35,269 nucleotides of DNA from Geoalkalibacter sp. (GTDB lineage Bacteria > Desulfobacterota > Desulfuromonadia > Desulfuromonadales > Geoalkalibacteraceae): positions 1 to 35,269 of the forward strand of contig NZ_JAUVWH010000013.1 in the NCBI RefSeq assembly GCF_030604225.1. Reading direction: 5' to 3'. A program made the position numbers and the translations under genes. Numbering within the stretch: position 1 is the first letter of the stretch; each line of letters opens with the position of its first letter. This document shows positions 27,083-34,964 of the stretch, in pieces. The notes beneath the pieces were generated by a model. It was not told the origin of the DNA and ran no database searches. It was given only the letters and a program-made list of their open reading frames with translations.

Positions 27083-28747
27083 CTACATCCGTTCCGGAGC
27101 GGAAACGCCCAGCACCCTGAGGGCATTGCGCAGCACGATGCGCACGCAGTTGGCCAGGTAAAGGCGCGCCCGCGTGGTCTCCGGGTCATCGGTGATCACC
27201 CGGTTGCGATTGTAGTAGCTGTGAAACTGGGCGGCGAGTTCCTGCATGTAGAATACCACCCGATGGGGCGCAAAGCTCTGGGCGGCCGCGGCGATGGTCT
27301 CGGGAAACTGGGCAAGGCGCTTGGCGAGGACCAACTCCTCGTCCAGCACCAGGCGGTCGAAATCGACCTCGCCCAAGGCGGGCGGCTGCATTCCCTGCTC
27401 CTGGGCGGCGCGATTGATGCTGCACACCCGCGCATGGGCATATTGCACGTAGAACACCGGATTGTCGTTGCTCTGCTGCTTGGCCAATTCCAGATCGAAG
27501 TCAAGCTGGCTGTCCGAGCGACGCATGAGAAAGAAAAAGCGGCAGGCATCGCGCCCGACCTCGTCGATCACCTCGCGCAAGGTGACGAATTCGCCGCTGC
27601 GGGTGCTCATCGCCACTTGCTGGCCGCCGCGCAGCAGGTTGACCAACTGCACGAGAATCACCTGCAAGTCCTCGGGATCGCGCCCCAACCCGGTCATGAC
27701 CGCCTTCATGCGCGGCACGTAACCGTGGTGGTCGGCGCCCCAGACATCGATGACCAGATCGTAGCCGCGGTCGAACTTTTCCTTGTGATAAGCCACGTCG
27801 GACGCGAAGTAAGTGGTGGCCCCGTTGGAGCGGACCATCACCCGATCCTTGTCGTCGCCGAAGGCGGTGGTGCGAAACCACAGGGCGCCGTCCTGCTCGT
27901 AGGCCAGCTGCCGTTCGCGCACCAGTTCGATGCCCCGCTCCACTTCGCCGCGATCATAAAGACTCTGTTCGCTGTACCAGCGGTCGAAGCGCACGCCGAA
28001 AGCCTGCAAGTCGTCGTCGATCCCCGCCAGGATGCGCTCGCCGCCGAAGCGCGCGAAATGCGCAACCGCTTGCTCCTCGGTCAGATCGAGGAGCCGCCGC
28101 CCCTCGCTTGCAACCACCTCCGCGGCCAGGTCGCGAATGTAATCGCCCTGATAGCAGTTGGCGGGAAAGTCCAGGGTCTCGCCCAGCAACTCGCGGTAGC
28201 GCAGGTAGAGGGAGAGGCCCAGGGTATTCATCTGATTGCCGGCATCGTTAATGTAATATTCCCGATCCACCGCATAGCCGGCGTGTTCAAGCAGCGAGGC
28301 CACCGCATCGCCCGTCGCGGCTCCGCGGCCGTGACCGATGTGCAACGGCCCGGTGGGATTGGCGCTGACGAATTCAACCTGGACTTTTTTGCCCGCCCCC
28401 AGGTGGCAGCGGCCGTAATCCTCGCCGGCGCGCGCGATGTCGTCAAGCACTCCGTACCAGCAGCGGTTGCTGAGGAAAAAGTTGATGAATCCCGGCCCGG
28501 CGATTTCGACCTTTCGCCACAGGCCATCCCCCTCGCCCAGCGCGGCCATCAACTCCTCGGCAATCTTGCGCGGGGCTATTTTCTCGGCCCGGGCGAGAAG
28601 CATGGCGACATTGCAGGCGAAATCGCCATGTTCGGCATGGGAGGGAACGTCGAGCTGGATCTCGGGCACCTCGCCCGAGTGCAAACGCCCCTGGGCGTAA
28701 CACTGCCGCAGGGCCTGTTCAAGGTGACTTTTTAAACGATTCTTCAT
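27083..28747 (-). CDS. argS: Arginyl-tRNA synthetase
   Basis: This 554-residue class I enzyme charges tRNA-Arg. The HIGH signature lies in SANPTGPLHIGHGRG (128-142). The N-terminal Add1 domain contains HAEHGDFACNVAMLLA. The KMSKS-equivalent is the divergent VAMSTRSGEFVTLREV, as often in ArgRS. The C-terminal DALR anticodon-binding domain includes QFPETIAAAAQSFAPHRVVFYMQELAAQFHSYYNRNRV. The ATG at 28747 gives the normal start; the frame opens at 28810, but that segment is the promoter region. The ribosome site is weak. The next gene encodes a SPOR protein. Confidence 0.96.
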   Translation of the reverse strand: MKNRLKSHLEQALRQCYAQGRLHSGEVPEIQLDVPSHAEHGDFACNVAMLLARAEKIAPRKIAEELMAALGEGDGLWRKVEIAGPGFINFFLSNRCWYGVLDDIARAGEDYGRCHLGAGKKVQVEFVSANPTGPLHIGHGRGAATGDAVASLLEHAGYAVDREYYINDAGNQMNTLGLSLYLRYRELLGETLDFPANCYQGDYIRDLAAEVVASEGRRLLDLTEEQAVAHFARFGGERILAGIDDDLQAFGVRFDRWYSEQSLYDRGEVERGIELVRERQLAYEQDGALWFRTTAFGDDKDRVMVRSNGATTYFASDVAYHKEKFDRGYDLVIDVWGADHHGYVPRMKAVMTGLGRDPEDLQVILVQLVNLLRGGQQVAMSTRSGEFVTLREVIDEVGRDACRFFFLMRRSDSQLDFDLELAKQQSNDNPVFYVQYAHARVCSINRAAQEQGMQPPALGEVDFDRLVLDEELVLAKRLAQFPETIAAAAQSFAPHRVVFYMQELAAQFHSYYNRNRVITDDPETTRARLYLANCVRIVLRNALRVLGVSAPERM

Positions 28748-28839
28748 GGAGTTTTCAGTCTTTCTCAAAAAAAATGGGATCTCGGCCGGGCGTACGGCCG
28801 TAAAGCGCACGGCGGTCCTGCACCACTCGGGAATCGGTT

Positions 28840-28869
28840 ATGCTAGCGCCGACCCGGACGATCTGTCAA
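28840..28869 (-). promoter_or_regulatory. Promoter upstream of argS
   Basis: On the minus strand a perfect -35 TTGACA (28869-28864) is followed after 18 bp by TAGCAT (28845-28840, four of six matches), about 93 nt before the argS ATG. The leader between them is GC-rich and includes the palindrome TACGGCCGTA and a run of eight T near 28771-28778 on the transcript strand. Confidence 0.65.
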
Positions 28870-28890
28870 GCACTGGAAAAGACACGGGAA

Positions 28891-29247
28891 TCACTGCTCG
28901 CCCACGGCCTCGGGCGGGGACGCGATGGTCGGCCGAGCGGGAGTGGGAAACTGATAGACCAGTTCATCCTCCTTGACCATGCCCAGGTCCCTGCGCGCCA
29001 CGCCCTCAAGGTAGCGGCCATCGTTGCGCAAAGCGTCAACCTCGCGCCGCAGCTTGGTGTTTTCCGCTTCAAGTTCCGCGATTTTTTCCTGCAAGGACTC
29101 CTTGTGCTGGAGCATGCGCCAGGTGTTGAGAACGCCCTTGTCGCCAAACAGGGCCGCCCCCAGCAGGGCAAGCACCAGCGCGATCATCCACAGGGGCGGG
29201 CGCAACCGGTTGCGGACCACAGGAACGTCTTTTTCGTCGGCAGCCAT
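28891..29247 (-). CDS. ftsB: FtsB/DivIC-type septum formation initiator
   Basis: This 118-residue bitopic protein has a short cytoplasmic start, one membrane helix (about 19-36) and a periplasmic coiled coil (about 45-76, KESLQEKIAELEAENTKLRREVDAL). It then has the conserved block RNDGRYLEGVARRDLGMVKEDELVYQF seen in FtsB and DivIC, here starting near residue 74. With FtsL and FtsQ these proteins activate septal peptidoglycan synthesis. The proline-rich tail is about 15 residues longer than usual. The gap upstream (29248-29346) contains a 7-bp GC hairpin (29262-29281) close to the start. Confidence 0.88.
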   Translation of the reverse strand: MAADEKDVPVVRNRLRPPLWMIALVLALLGAALFGDKGVLNTWRMLQHKESLQEKIAELEAENTKLRREVDALRNDGRYLEGVARRDLGMVKEDELVYQFPTPARPTIASPPEAVGEQ

Positions 29248-29346
29248 GGCTCGGGGTCCAACGGCCGCGAGGATGCGGCCGCAAGCAGGGGTGACAAAAG
29301 AAAAAAGCTGGGGGAAGGAGAATGGGGGAGCGGGCCGGCTGTTACC

Positions 29347-29643
29347 TTAGTCGACGGTTACCTGGCTGCGAATCCGCTCCAGGGTCGCCGCGCCGATTCC
29401 CTCCACCGCCAGCAGGTCGTCCACGCTGGTGAAGCGTTTAGCTTCGCGATGGGCCACGATTTTCTGGGCCTTGACCGCACCGATGCCGGGGAGGGTTTCC
29501 AACTCCTGGGCCGATGCGGTGTTAACGTTGATCAGGGCGGCCTGAGCCACCTGCTGTCCGGCCGCTGACTGAGCCAGAGCCGGAGCGCCCGCGCCCAGCG
29601 CGATCATCAAAACCAATACGAAAGAATAAACGAGTTTTTTCAT
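29347..29643 (-). CDS. Secreted ComEA-like helix-hairpin-helix protein
   Basis: This 98-residue protein has a Sec signal peptide (about 1-24, cut after ALA). A compact ComEA-type tandem helix-hairpin-helix domain follows: INVNTASAQELETLPGIGAVKAQKIVAHREAKRFTSVDDLLAVEGIGAATLERIRSQ, from about 37 to 94. ComEA binds DNA in the periplasm during natural transformation; many short homologues occur outside competent species. The start ATG 29643 has GGGAGA nine bases upstream. No comEC or pilus gene is next to it, so competence is not shown. Confidence 0.9.
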   Translation of the reverse strand: MKKLVYSFVLVLMIALGAGAPALAQSAAGQQVAQAALINVNTASAQELETLPGIGAVKAQKIVAHREAKRFTSVDDLLAVEGIGAATLERIRSQVTVD

Positions 29644-29742
29644 GACAACAAATCTCCCATGGAAAACAAACAACAAATAAGTCAAAAAAACATCCGGCCC
29701 CTCCCGACGCTAAGGAGTAACACAGCAGGCCATCAGGGTCAA

Positions 29743-29760
29743 CGCTGTTTGCGCTGTTTG
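29743..29760. repeat. Two tandem copies of a 9-bp unit upstream of the ComEA-like gene
   Basis: CGCTGTTTG occurs twice head to tail (29743-29751 and 29752-29760), followed by CGCG. On the minus strand it immediately precedes TTGACC (29742-29737), a good -35-like hexamer with no strong -10. The unit may be a regulator site. The rest of the 146-bp gap (29644-29789) is AT-rich. Confidence 0.5.
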
Positions 29761-29789
29761 CGCGGGAAGATCGCGAGGGAAGAGGGAGG

Positions 29790-31877
29790 TTATTGAGCGC
29801 CGCCGAAAACGCCGCCGTATTTTCCCACCCGGCCCACCCCGGTGAGCGCGAAGGAGACCAGATAGCGGGTTTCCTCGGGCCGGTCATGGAGGGTCAGAAA
29901 GAGGCTCCAGCATTGGGAGCGATATTCGAGGTCATACACCGTTTCCAGGGTCCGCGCCGTCACCAGATCATGGCGGTACAGGATCTGGGCGTAAAGCGGC
30001 CGCAGCAGGGCCGTGCTCAAGGTGGCATCCAGGTATTCCAGGTCGTCGCGCAAATAATGGTAGCCGAGGGACAAACCGTTGCCCCGGCCATCGTTGATGC
30101 CCAGGGCGGTGCGCAGGTCGGTGAAGCCCGAGGTCTTGCTGTCGCGCATTTGCAGGGCGTAGCGCCCATCCATGTCCAGGGACAGCCAGCGGGTGGGGCG
30201 CACCAGCAGTTCCGCACGCACGTCGGAGAAAGGCCGCAGATTGTCGCGAGGGTTGAGCGGATCGCCGGCCGATTCGCGGAAATCGTAATCCTGGGACAGA
30301 CGAAAATAGACAAATTCGTGATAGAACGCGGCGCCGTCCGCCGGCTGAATAAGCGCGGTCAAACGGTTGGTGAGGCTGTAGCGCAGGCGATGCGCGGGGC
30401 CGATGCGATCCTCGGCGTCGAATTGCGGCAGACGCTCCTGGTCGGTTTGCGGGATGTATTCATAGGCGACTTCCGGGGCCAGGACATGCTGGATGCGCCG
30501 CACGCTCCGGCCCGCGACGCCATACACCCGGGCTAAGGCGGACGAAACACGGGTGGTGAATTCGACCTGGCCCTTCTGACTAAAGTCTTCCTCCTCGCCC
30601 GAGACAGTGTAAAAACGCTGCCGAAAAGCCACTTCGGGAGAAATTTCCAGCAGCCCGCCCACCTGAAAGGGTGCGGCCAGGGTGGGACGCAGGCTCAGGC
30701 GCTGGCCCTTGGTCCCCTCTTGCCGCCAAAAGTAGTCGTAATCGCCATCGAAGCCGTAAAACAGCGGGGTTTCGCCGAAACGGCGCGGACTCGCCGCGAA
30801 ACGCACCTGCGGCAGGCGCTGCAACGTTTCGTCATTGGTCCCGTAGAGATCCTTGAGGTACTTGACTTGGCCGCCGAGATTGTTTTTGCCCCAAGCGCGG
30901 CTCAGGAAGATCTTCGACTCGGTCTTGTCGAGGTTGTACTCCCCGGCCACCTCGCCAAAGCGGTCGAAATAATCGCGCTCGCTGACATACCGCACATCGG
31001 CGCCAAGCCGTACCTCGCCCGGCAACTGTCCGTCGTTGCGCCATTCCACCAGAAAGGCGTCCGCCTCCTCGTTGAAACCATTGACGTGGTAGAGCTTCGC
31101 TTCGCCTTCCTGGGCGTCGAACAGATAGCGGTACTCCACGCCCTTGCCCAGACCCAGATCGGTGAGGTAGTCCAGATAGAGGGTGGCGTCCTGGTTGCGG
31201 GCGATCACCTGGTAATAGGCCAGGGACAGCTCCCAGCCGCGCCGATCCGAGTAGCCGTAACGCGGCATGAGCAAACCGGACTCGCGTTCGGTCTTGGCCG
31301 GATAGAGAAAATAGGGGAAATAGAAGAGCGGCAGATCCTTGAGATAAAAGCGGGCATGGCTACCGCGGGCAAAGCCGCCGAGGGTCACCTCCAGATCGCG
31401 GGCGCGAAACTGCCAGTCGGGGGACTCGCCCTCGCAGGTGGTGAAACTGCCGACCCCCAGGCGATAGCGCTGCGCACTGAGGCGCTCGATCTGTTCACCC
31501 TCCACGTAGAGCTGCCGCTCGGCCAGGAAAAACCGGCCCCGGGCCAGGCGCCCGACCCCGGTTTCCAGATTGATCTCCAAATCCTCGCCGGCGAGGGTGC
31601 CTTCGGCATCGCTGACCGTCACCGGACCCGGCACCCAGGCATCGCCGGTTGCGGGATTGTACTTGACCTCATCGGCAAGCAGGGTCAGTTCGCCCTGCTC
31701 GATGCGCACATTGCCGCGCGCCTCATAGAGCCCCGTGGCACGATCGGCGCTGAGCTGATCGGCCTCGATGCGCACCGGCGCCTGCTGCTCTACAGAGGCC
31801 TGTCCCCAGGCCACGCCGGCGGCCGCCGCCACCAGAACGGCCGCCAAGCCGGACAGTATAAGCCGAAGCACGCTCAT
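29790..31877 (-). CDS. lptD: LPS-assembly protein LptD
   Basis: This 695-residue outer-membrane barrel inserts LPS into the outer leaflet. It has a signal peptide (1-26), a periplasmic OstA-like domain (about 34-130, RIEADQLSADRATGLYEARGNVRIEQGELTLLADEV) and a C-terminal beta-barrel that includes LPLFYFPYFLYPAKTERESGLLMPRYGYSDRRGWELSLAYY. It contains only two cysteines, Cys148 and Cys656, which sit where the E. coli Cys173-Cys725 pair is expected. It overlaps the folC stop by four bases. LptE is not nearby. Confidence 0.93.
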   Translation of the reverse strand: MSVLRLILSGLAAVLVAAAAGVAWGQASVEQQAPVRIEADQLSADRATGLYEARGNVRIEQGELTLLADEVKYNPATGDAWVPGPVTVSDAEGTLAGEDLEINLETGVGRLARGRFFLAERQLYVEGEQIERLSAQRYRLGVGSFTTCEGESPDWQFRARDLEVTLGGFARGSHARFYLKDLPLFYFPYFLYPAKTERESGLLMPRYGYSDRRGWELSLAYYQVIARNQDATLYLDYLTDLGLGKGVEYRYLFDAQEGEAKLYHVNGFNEEADAFLVEWRNDGQLPGEVRLGADVRYVSERDYFDRFGEVAGEYNLDKTESKIFLSRAWGKNNLGGQVKYLKDLYGTNDETLQRLPQVRFAASPRRFGETPLFYGFDGDYDYFWRQEGTKGQRLSLRPTLAAPFQVGGLLEISPEVAFRQRFYTVSGEEEDFSQKGQVEFTTRVSSALARVYGVAGRSVRRIQHVLAPEVAYEYIPQTDQERLPQFDAEDRIGPAHRLRYSLTNRLTALIQPADGAAFYHEFVYFRLSQDYDFRESAGDPLNPRDNLRPFSDVRAELLVRPTRWLSLDMDGRYALQMRDSKTSGFTDLRTALGINDGRGNGLSLGYHYLRDDLEYLDATLSTALLRPLYAQILYRHDLVTARTLETVYDLEYRSQCWSLFLTLHDRPEETRYLVSFALTGVGRVGKYGGVFGGAQ

Positions 31878-33145
31878 GCGCTCACCTGCGGGTTCTTCAT
31901 CAGCCAGTCGCGCACCTCAGCCACCAGATAAAGAGATCCGGCAACCACCACCAACGGCGCCCGCGGCCACTCGGCGAGAGCCTGTTGCAAGGCCGCCGTC
32001 GGCGAGACACAAGGCGTCGCCGCGCATCCCTGGCCACGCAGATAATCACCAATGTCCTCGGACGCCACCGCCTTGTCGACACCCGGCTCCGCCACATAGG
32101 CCGCGGCCAGATGGGGCAGCCAAGGGCCACAGATATTTTCCGGTCGGCGCTTGCCGCTCAGCCCCAGAACCCAAGGCAACTTCCCCAGGCGGCACTCGGC
32201 CAGATAGGCGGCGAGAGCCTCGGCTCCGGCGCGATTGTGCGCGCCGTCGAGCAGCACCGGCGGCACTCCCGGCCAGCGCTCCAGGCGACCCGGCCAGTCG
32301 ACGTTCTCGATGGCGCGGCGCACGGCCTGCTCATCGAGGGCGGTCCCCTGCTCGCGCAGCAGGTCCACCACCGCCAGCACCACGCCGAGGTTGTCGCGTT
32401 GGTGCGCCCCGGCCAGCCGCGGCAGCACATCGGTCAAGCGCAGGCCTGAACCCAGGAAGTCGAAGGCTTCGCCCCGGCGGACCACGTGGAAATCGCGTCC
32501 CGCCCGGCGCACCGGTGCGTCCATGTTCTGGGCCAGGCGTTCGATCTCGGCCAGGGCCTCGGGGGCCTGGGGCGCGAGCACCAAGGGCACGCCCGGCTTG
32601 AGGATGCCGGCCTTCTCCCGGGCGATGGAGGCCAGGTCGGGGCCAAGATGCTCGGCATGATCCTCGGACACCGGCGTGATCACCGTGATACGCGGCTGTA
32701 CCACGTTGGTCGCGTCGAGACGCCCGCCCATGCCGACCTCGAGCACCATGAAATCGACCCGCTGCTCGCGAAAATAGTGCAGCGCCATGGCGGTGGTGAA
32801 CTCAAAGAAGGTCAGGGGCAGATCGCCCGCGCACTGCCGCAGCGCGCCGGTCAGACACACCACCTCGGCTTCGCTGATGCAACGTTCGTCAACGCGGATG
32901 CGTTCGGTAAAGCTATGCAGATGGGGAGAGGTGTAGAGGCCGACCCGCAAGCCGGCCTCGCGCAGCACCCGCGCCAGGCCGGCGCAAACCGACCCCTTGC
33001 CGTTGGTGCCGGCCACATGGATGACCGGAGCGCAACGCTCGGGATGGTCGAGGCGCTCCAGCAGCCGCTGGGTATTGTGCAATCCCAGCTTGATGCCGAA
33101 ACGCTGCAGCCCGAAGAGATAATCGAGAGTCTCGCGGTAGATCAC
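31874..33145 (-). CDS. folC: Bifunctional folylpolyglutamate / dihydrofolate synthase
   Basis: This 423-residue Mur-ligase-like enzyme joins glutamate to dihydropteroate and extends folate polyglutamates. The P-loop is HVAGTNGKGSV (43-53, GTNGKGS 46-52). YTSPHLHSFTERIRVDERCIS, MVLEVGMGGRLDATNVV, ITPVSEDHAEHLG and LDGAHNRAGAEAL follow in order. The start is GTG 33145, three bases after the accD stop. The end overlaps lptD. accD-folC is a common operon in bacteria; the other folate gene in the window is folP at 21739. Confidence 0.94.
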   Translation of the reverse strand: MIYRETLDYLFGLQRFGIKLGLHNTQRLLERLDHPERCAPVIHVAGTNGKGSVCAGLARVLREAGLRVGLYTSPHLHSFTERIRVDERCISEAEVVCLTGALRQCAGDLPLTFFEFTTAMALHYFREQRVDFMVLEVGMGGRLDATNVVQPRITVITPVSEDHAEHLGPDLASIAREKAGILKPGVPLVLAPQAPEALAEIERLAQNMDAPVRRAGRDFHVVRRGEAFDFLGSGLRLTDVLPRLAGAHQRDNLGVVLAVVDLLREQGTALDEQAVRRAIENVDWPGRLERWPGVPPVLLDGAHNRAGAEALAAYLAECRLGKLPWVLGLSGKRRPENICGPWLPHLAAAYVAEPGVDKAVASEDIGDYLRGQGCAATPCVSPTAALQQALAEWPRAPLVVVAGSLYLVAEVRDWLMKNPQVSA

Positions 33146-33148
33146 CGC

Positions 33149-33997
33149 TCAGCTCTTGGTGAAAATGCGCAAAACCTGGGAAAGACGCGCCTTCATTTCC
33201 TGACGGCGCACGATCATGTCCACCATGCCGTGTTCCAGCAGGTACTCGGAACGCTGAAACCCCTCGGGAAGCTTCTGGCGGATGGTCTGTTCGATCACCC
33301 GCGGACCGGCGAAGCCGATCAGGGCCCGCGGTTCGGCGATGTTGAGGTCGCCGAGCATGGCAAAACTGGCCGTGACCCCGCCGGTGGTCGGATCGGTGAG
33401 AATGGAGATAAAGGGAATGCCCGCCGCCTTGAGCTTGGCCAGGGCGGCGCTGGTCTTGGCCATCTGCATGAGCGAAAGGATGCTCTCCTGCATGCGCGCG
33501 CCACCCGAGGAAGAAAAGAGCAGCACCGGCTTGCGGGTCTCCAGGCCTTTCTCGATGGCGCGGGTGATCTTTTCGCCGACCACCGAACCCATGCTGCCGC
33601 CCATGAAGCCGAAATCGAACACCGCCACCACCACCGGCAGCCCGTCGATGGCCCCCTCGCCGCAGACGATGGCATCGGACATGGCGGTTTTCTTCATGGT
33701 CGCCTTGATGCGCTCCTTGTATTTCTTGCTGTCCTTGAAGTCGAGAAAGTCCACGGAGTGCATGCCGGCATCCATCTCGACGAAGGTGCCCGTGTCGAGC
33801 ACCAGATCAATGCGCTCGCGCGCACTGATGCGGAAATGGTAGTCGCATTTCGGGCAGACGTTGTGATTGCGCTCGATTTCCTTGCTGTAGATGATTTCGT
33901 TGCAGTTCTTGCACTTGGTCCAGACTCCCGCGGGCATCTGCACCTGCTTTTCTTCCACGGGCGCGATGGGCGCCTTCTTCTTCAGAAACCAGGCCAT
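33149..33997 (-). CDS. accD: Acetyl-CoA carboxylase, carboxyltransferase subunit beta
   Basis: This 282-residue subunit carries the N-terminal zinc ribbon (Cys29, Cys32, Cys48, Cys51; [16 protein letters not shown] and VCPKCDYHF) and the crotonase-fold carboxyltransferase core with [17 protein letters not shown] and [21 protein letters not shown]. With AccA it transfers the carboxyl from biotin to acetyl-CoA to make malonyl-CoA. GCAAGGAG-like GCCGGCGAGGA lies before ATG 33997. It is preceded by a terminator-like hairpin after trpA and followed by folC at three bases. Confidence 0.96.
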   Translation of the reverse strand: MAWFLKKKAPIAPVEEKQVQMPAGVWTKCKNCNEIIYSKEIERNHNVCPKCDYHFRISARERIDLVLDTGTFVEMDAGMHSVDFLDFKDSKKYKERIKATMKKTAMSDAIVCGEGAIDGLPVVVAVFDFGFMGGSMGSVVGEKITRAIEKGLETRKPVLLFSSSGGARMQESILSLMQMAKTSAALAKLKAAGIPFISILTDPTTGGVTASFAMLGDLNIAEPRALIGFAGPRVIEQTIRQKLPEGFQRSEYLLEHGMVDMIVRRQEMKARLSQVLRIFTKS

Positions 33998-34040
33998 GAA
34001 TTTATCCTCGCCGGCAAGGTAACGGCTGTGAGTGACAGGG

Positions 34041-34067
34041 AAAAACCCGCCCGCCGCCCATGGCGGG
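34041..34067 (-). terminator. Terminator candidate after trpA
   Basis: On the minus strand CCCGCC (34067-34062) pairs with GGCGGG (34051-34046) across a 10-base GC-rich loop, followed directly by TTTTT. It lies nine bases after the trpA stop. The stem is only six pairs, and alternative pairings within the loop exist. Confidence 0.5.
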
Positions 34068-34075
34068 AAGGTTGC

Positions 34076-34879
34076 CTAAGAACGCGCGGGGAGCGCCCGC
34101 TTGAGGGCGCCGACAAAGGCCGCGGCACGCGCGTGCAGGTCGGGCGCCCCGGAATGTTCGGCGATGAGCTTCACCAGGGCGCTGCCGACCACCACGGCAT
34201 CGGCGTTGCGCCCGATGGCGGCCGCCGCTTCGGGGGTATTGATGCCGAACCCCACCGCCACCGGCACCGGGCTGACCTGCCGCAGGTTCTGCACGAGCGG
34301 CGCGATGGCCTCGGCATCGACCTGCTGCGCCCCGGTCACCCCGGTCATGGACACGAAATAGAGAAACCCTTCGCCTTGGGCGGCCAGAGCCTCCATGCGC
34401 GCCTGCGGCGTGGTGGGCGCGATGAGTTGGATGAAGTCGACGCCGACGCGACGCAGATGCGGGTGAATTTCCTCACGCTGCTCCGCCGGCAGATCGACCA
34501 GCAGCACCCCATCGACGCCGGCGGCCGCGGCGGCTTCGGCAAAGCGCGCGCAACCAAAACGAAACACCGGGTTGAAATAGCCCATCAGCACCACGGGGAT
34601 CTGGGTGTGGCGACGGACGCGCGCCACCAGGTCGAGAATCCCCGCCAGGGTTGTTCCGGCCGCCAAAGCCCGCTCACTGGCCGCCTGGATGGTCGGCCCG
34701 TCGGCCATGGGGTCGGAAAACGGCACCCCCAGCTCGATGAGGTCGGCACCGGCCTCGGCGAGGCTCAGCAACAAGGCCTCGGTGGTCGCGAGATCCGGGT
34801 CGCCGGCGGTGAGAAAGGGAATCAGGCCGACTTCCCCGGCCGCCCGGAGGCGTGCAAAAGTCTGTGCGATGCGGCTCAT
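34076..34879 (-). CDS. trpA: Tryptophan synthase alpha chain
   Basis: This 267-residue TIM barrel cleaves indole-3-glycerol phosphate to indole, which passes to TrpB. The catalytic residues are Glu49 (LIELGVPFSDP) and Asp60 (ADGPTIQAA), numbered exactly as in the E. coli enzyme. The start IPFLTAGDPDL and the phosphate-binding region VGFGINTPEAA also match. AAGGA lies before ATG 34879. trpB does not precede it directly; the neighbour is an SRPBCC-like gene separated by a terminator-promoter arrangement. Confidence 0.95.
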   Translation of the reverse strand: MSRIAQTFARLRAAGEVGLIPFLTAGDPDLATTEALLLSLAEAGADLIELGVPFSDPMADGPTIQAASERALAAGTTLAGILDLVARVRRHTQIPVVLMGYFNPVFRFGCARFAEAAAAAGVDGVLLVDLPAEQREEIHPHLRRVGVDFIQLIAPTTPQARMEALAAQGEGFLYFVSMTGVTGAQQVDAEAIAPLVQNLRQVSPVPVAVGFGINTPEAAAAIGRNADAVVVGSALVKLIAEHSGAPDLHARAAAFVGALKRALPARS

Positions 34880-34911
34880 GAAAATCCTTGGAACGGTGAT
34901 GGGGCGACTTT

Positions 34912-34940
34912 TTTATAAAAAAAATCCGCGCGCTTTGCAA
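34912..34940 (-). promoter_or_regulatory. Promoter candidate for trpA
   Basis: On the minus strand TTGCAA (34940-34935) and TATAAA (34917-34912) are spaced 17 bp apart, 33 nt before the trpA ATG. The -35 falls within the 3' arm of the preceding terminator stem and the spacer includes its T run, so termination and initiation signals overlap. Confidence 0.5.
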
Positions 34941-34956
34941 CGCCCTTGTTGCAAGG
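34917..34956 (-). terminator. Terminator of the SRPBCC-like gene
   Basis: On the minus strand a 9-bp stem with one G-T mismatch (34956-34948 with 34941-34933, six-base loop) is followed by CGCGCGGA and then eight T (34924-34917). The eight-base gap between stem and T run is unusual for a strong terminator, but it lies eight bases after the gene stop. Confidence 0.5.
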
Positions 34957-34964
34957 ACGCTTGC

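Noticed and set aside
29262-29281. CGGCCGC hairpin upstream of ftsB as a terminator
   Set aside because: No T run follows on the transcript strand and it lies 15 bp before the gene start; likely chance pairing in GC-rich DNA.
32486-34918. 810-codon plus-strand frame spanning folC, accD and trpA
   Set aside because: It crosses three conserved minus-strand genes and their gaps and has no domain; a product of high third-position GC.
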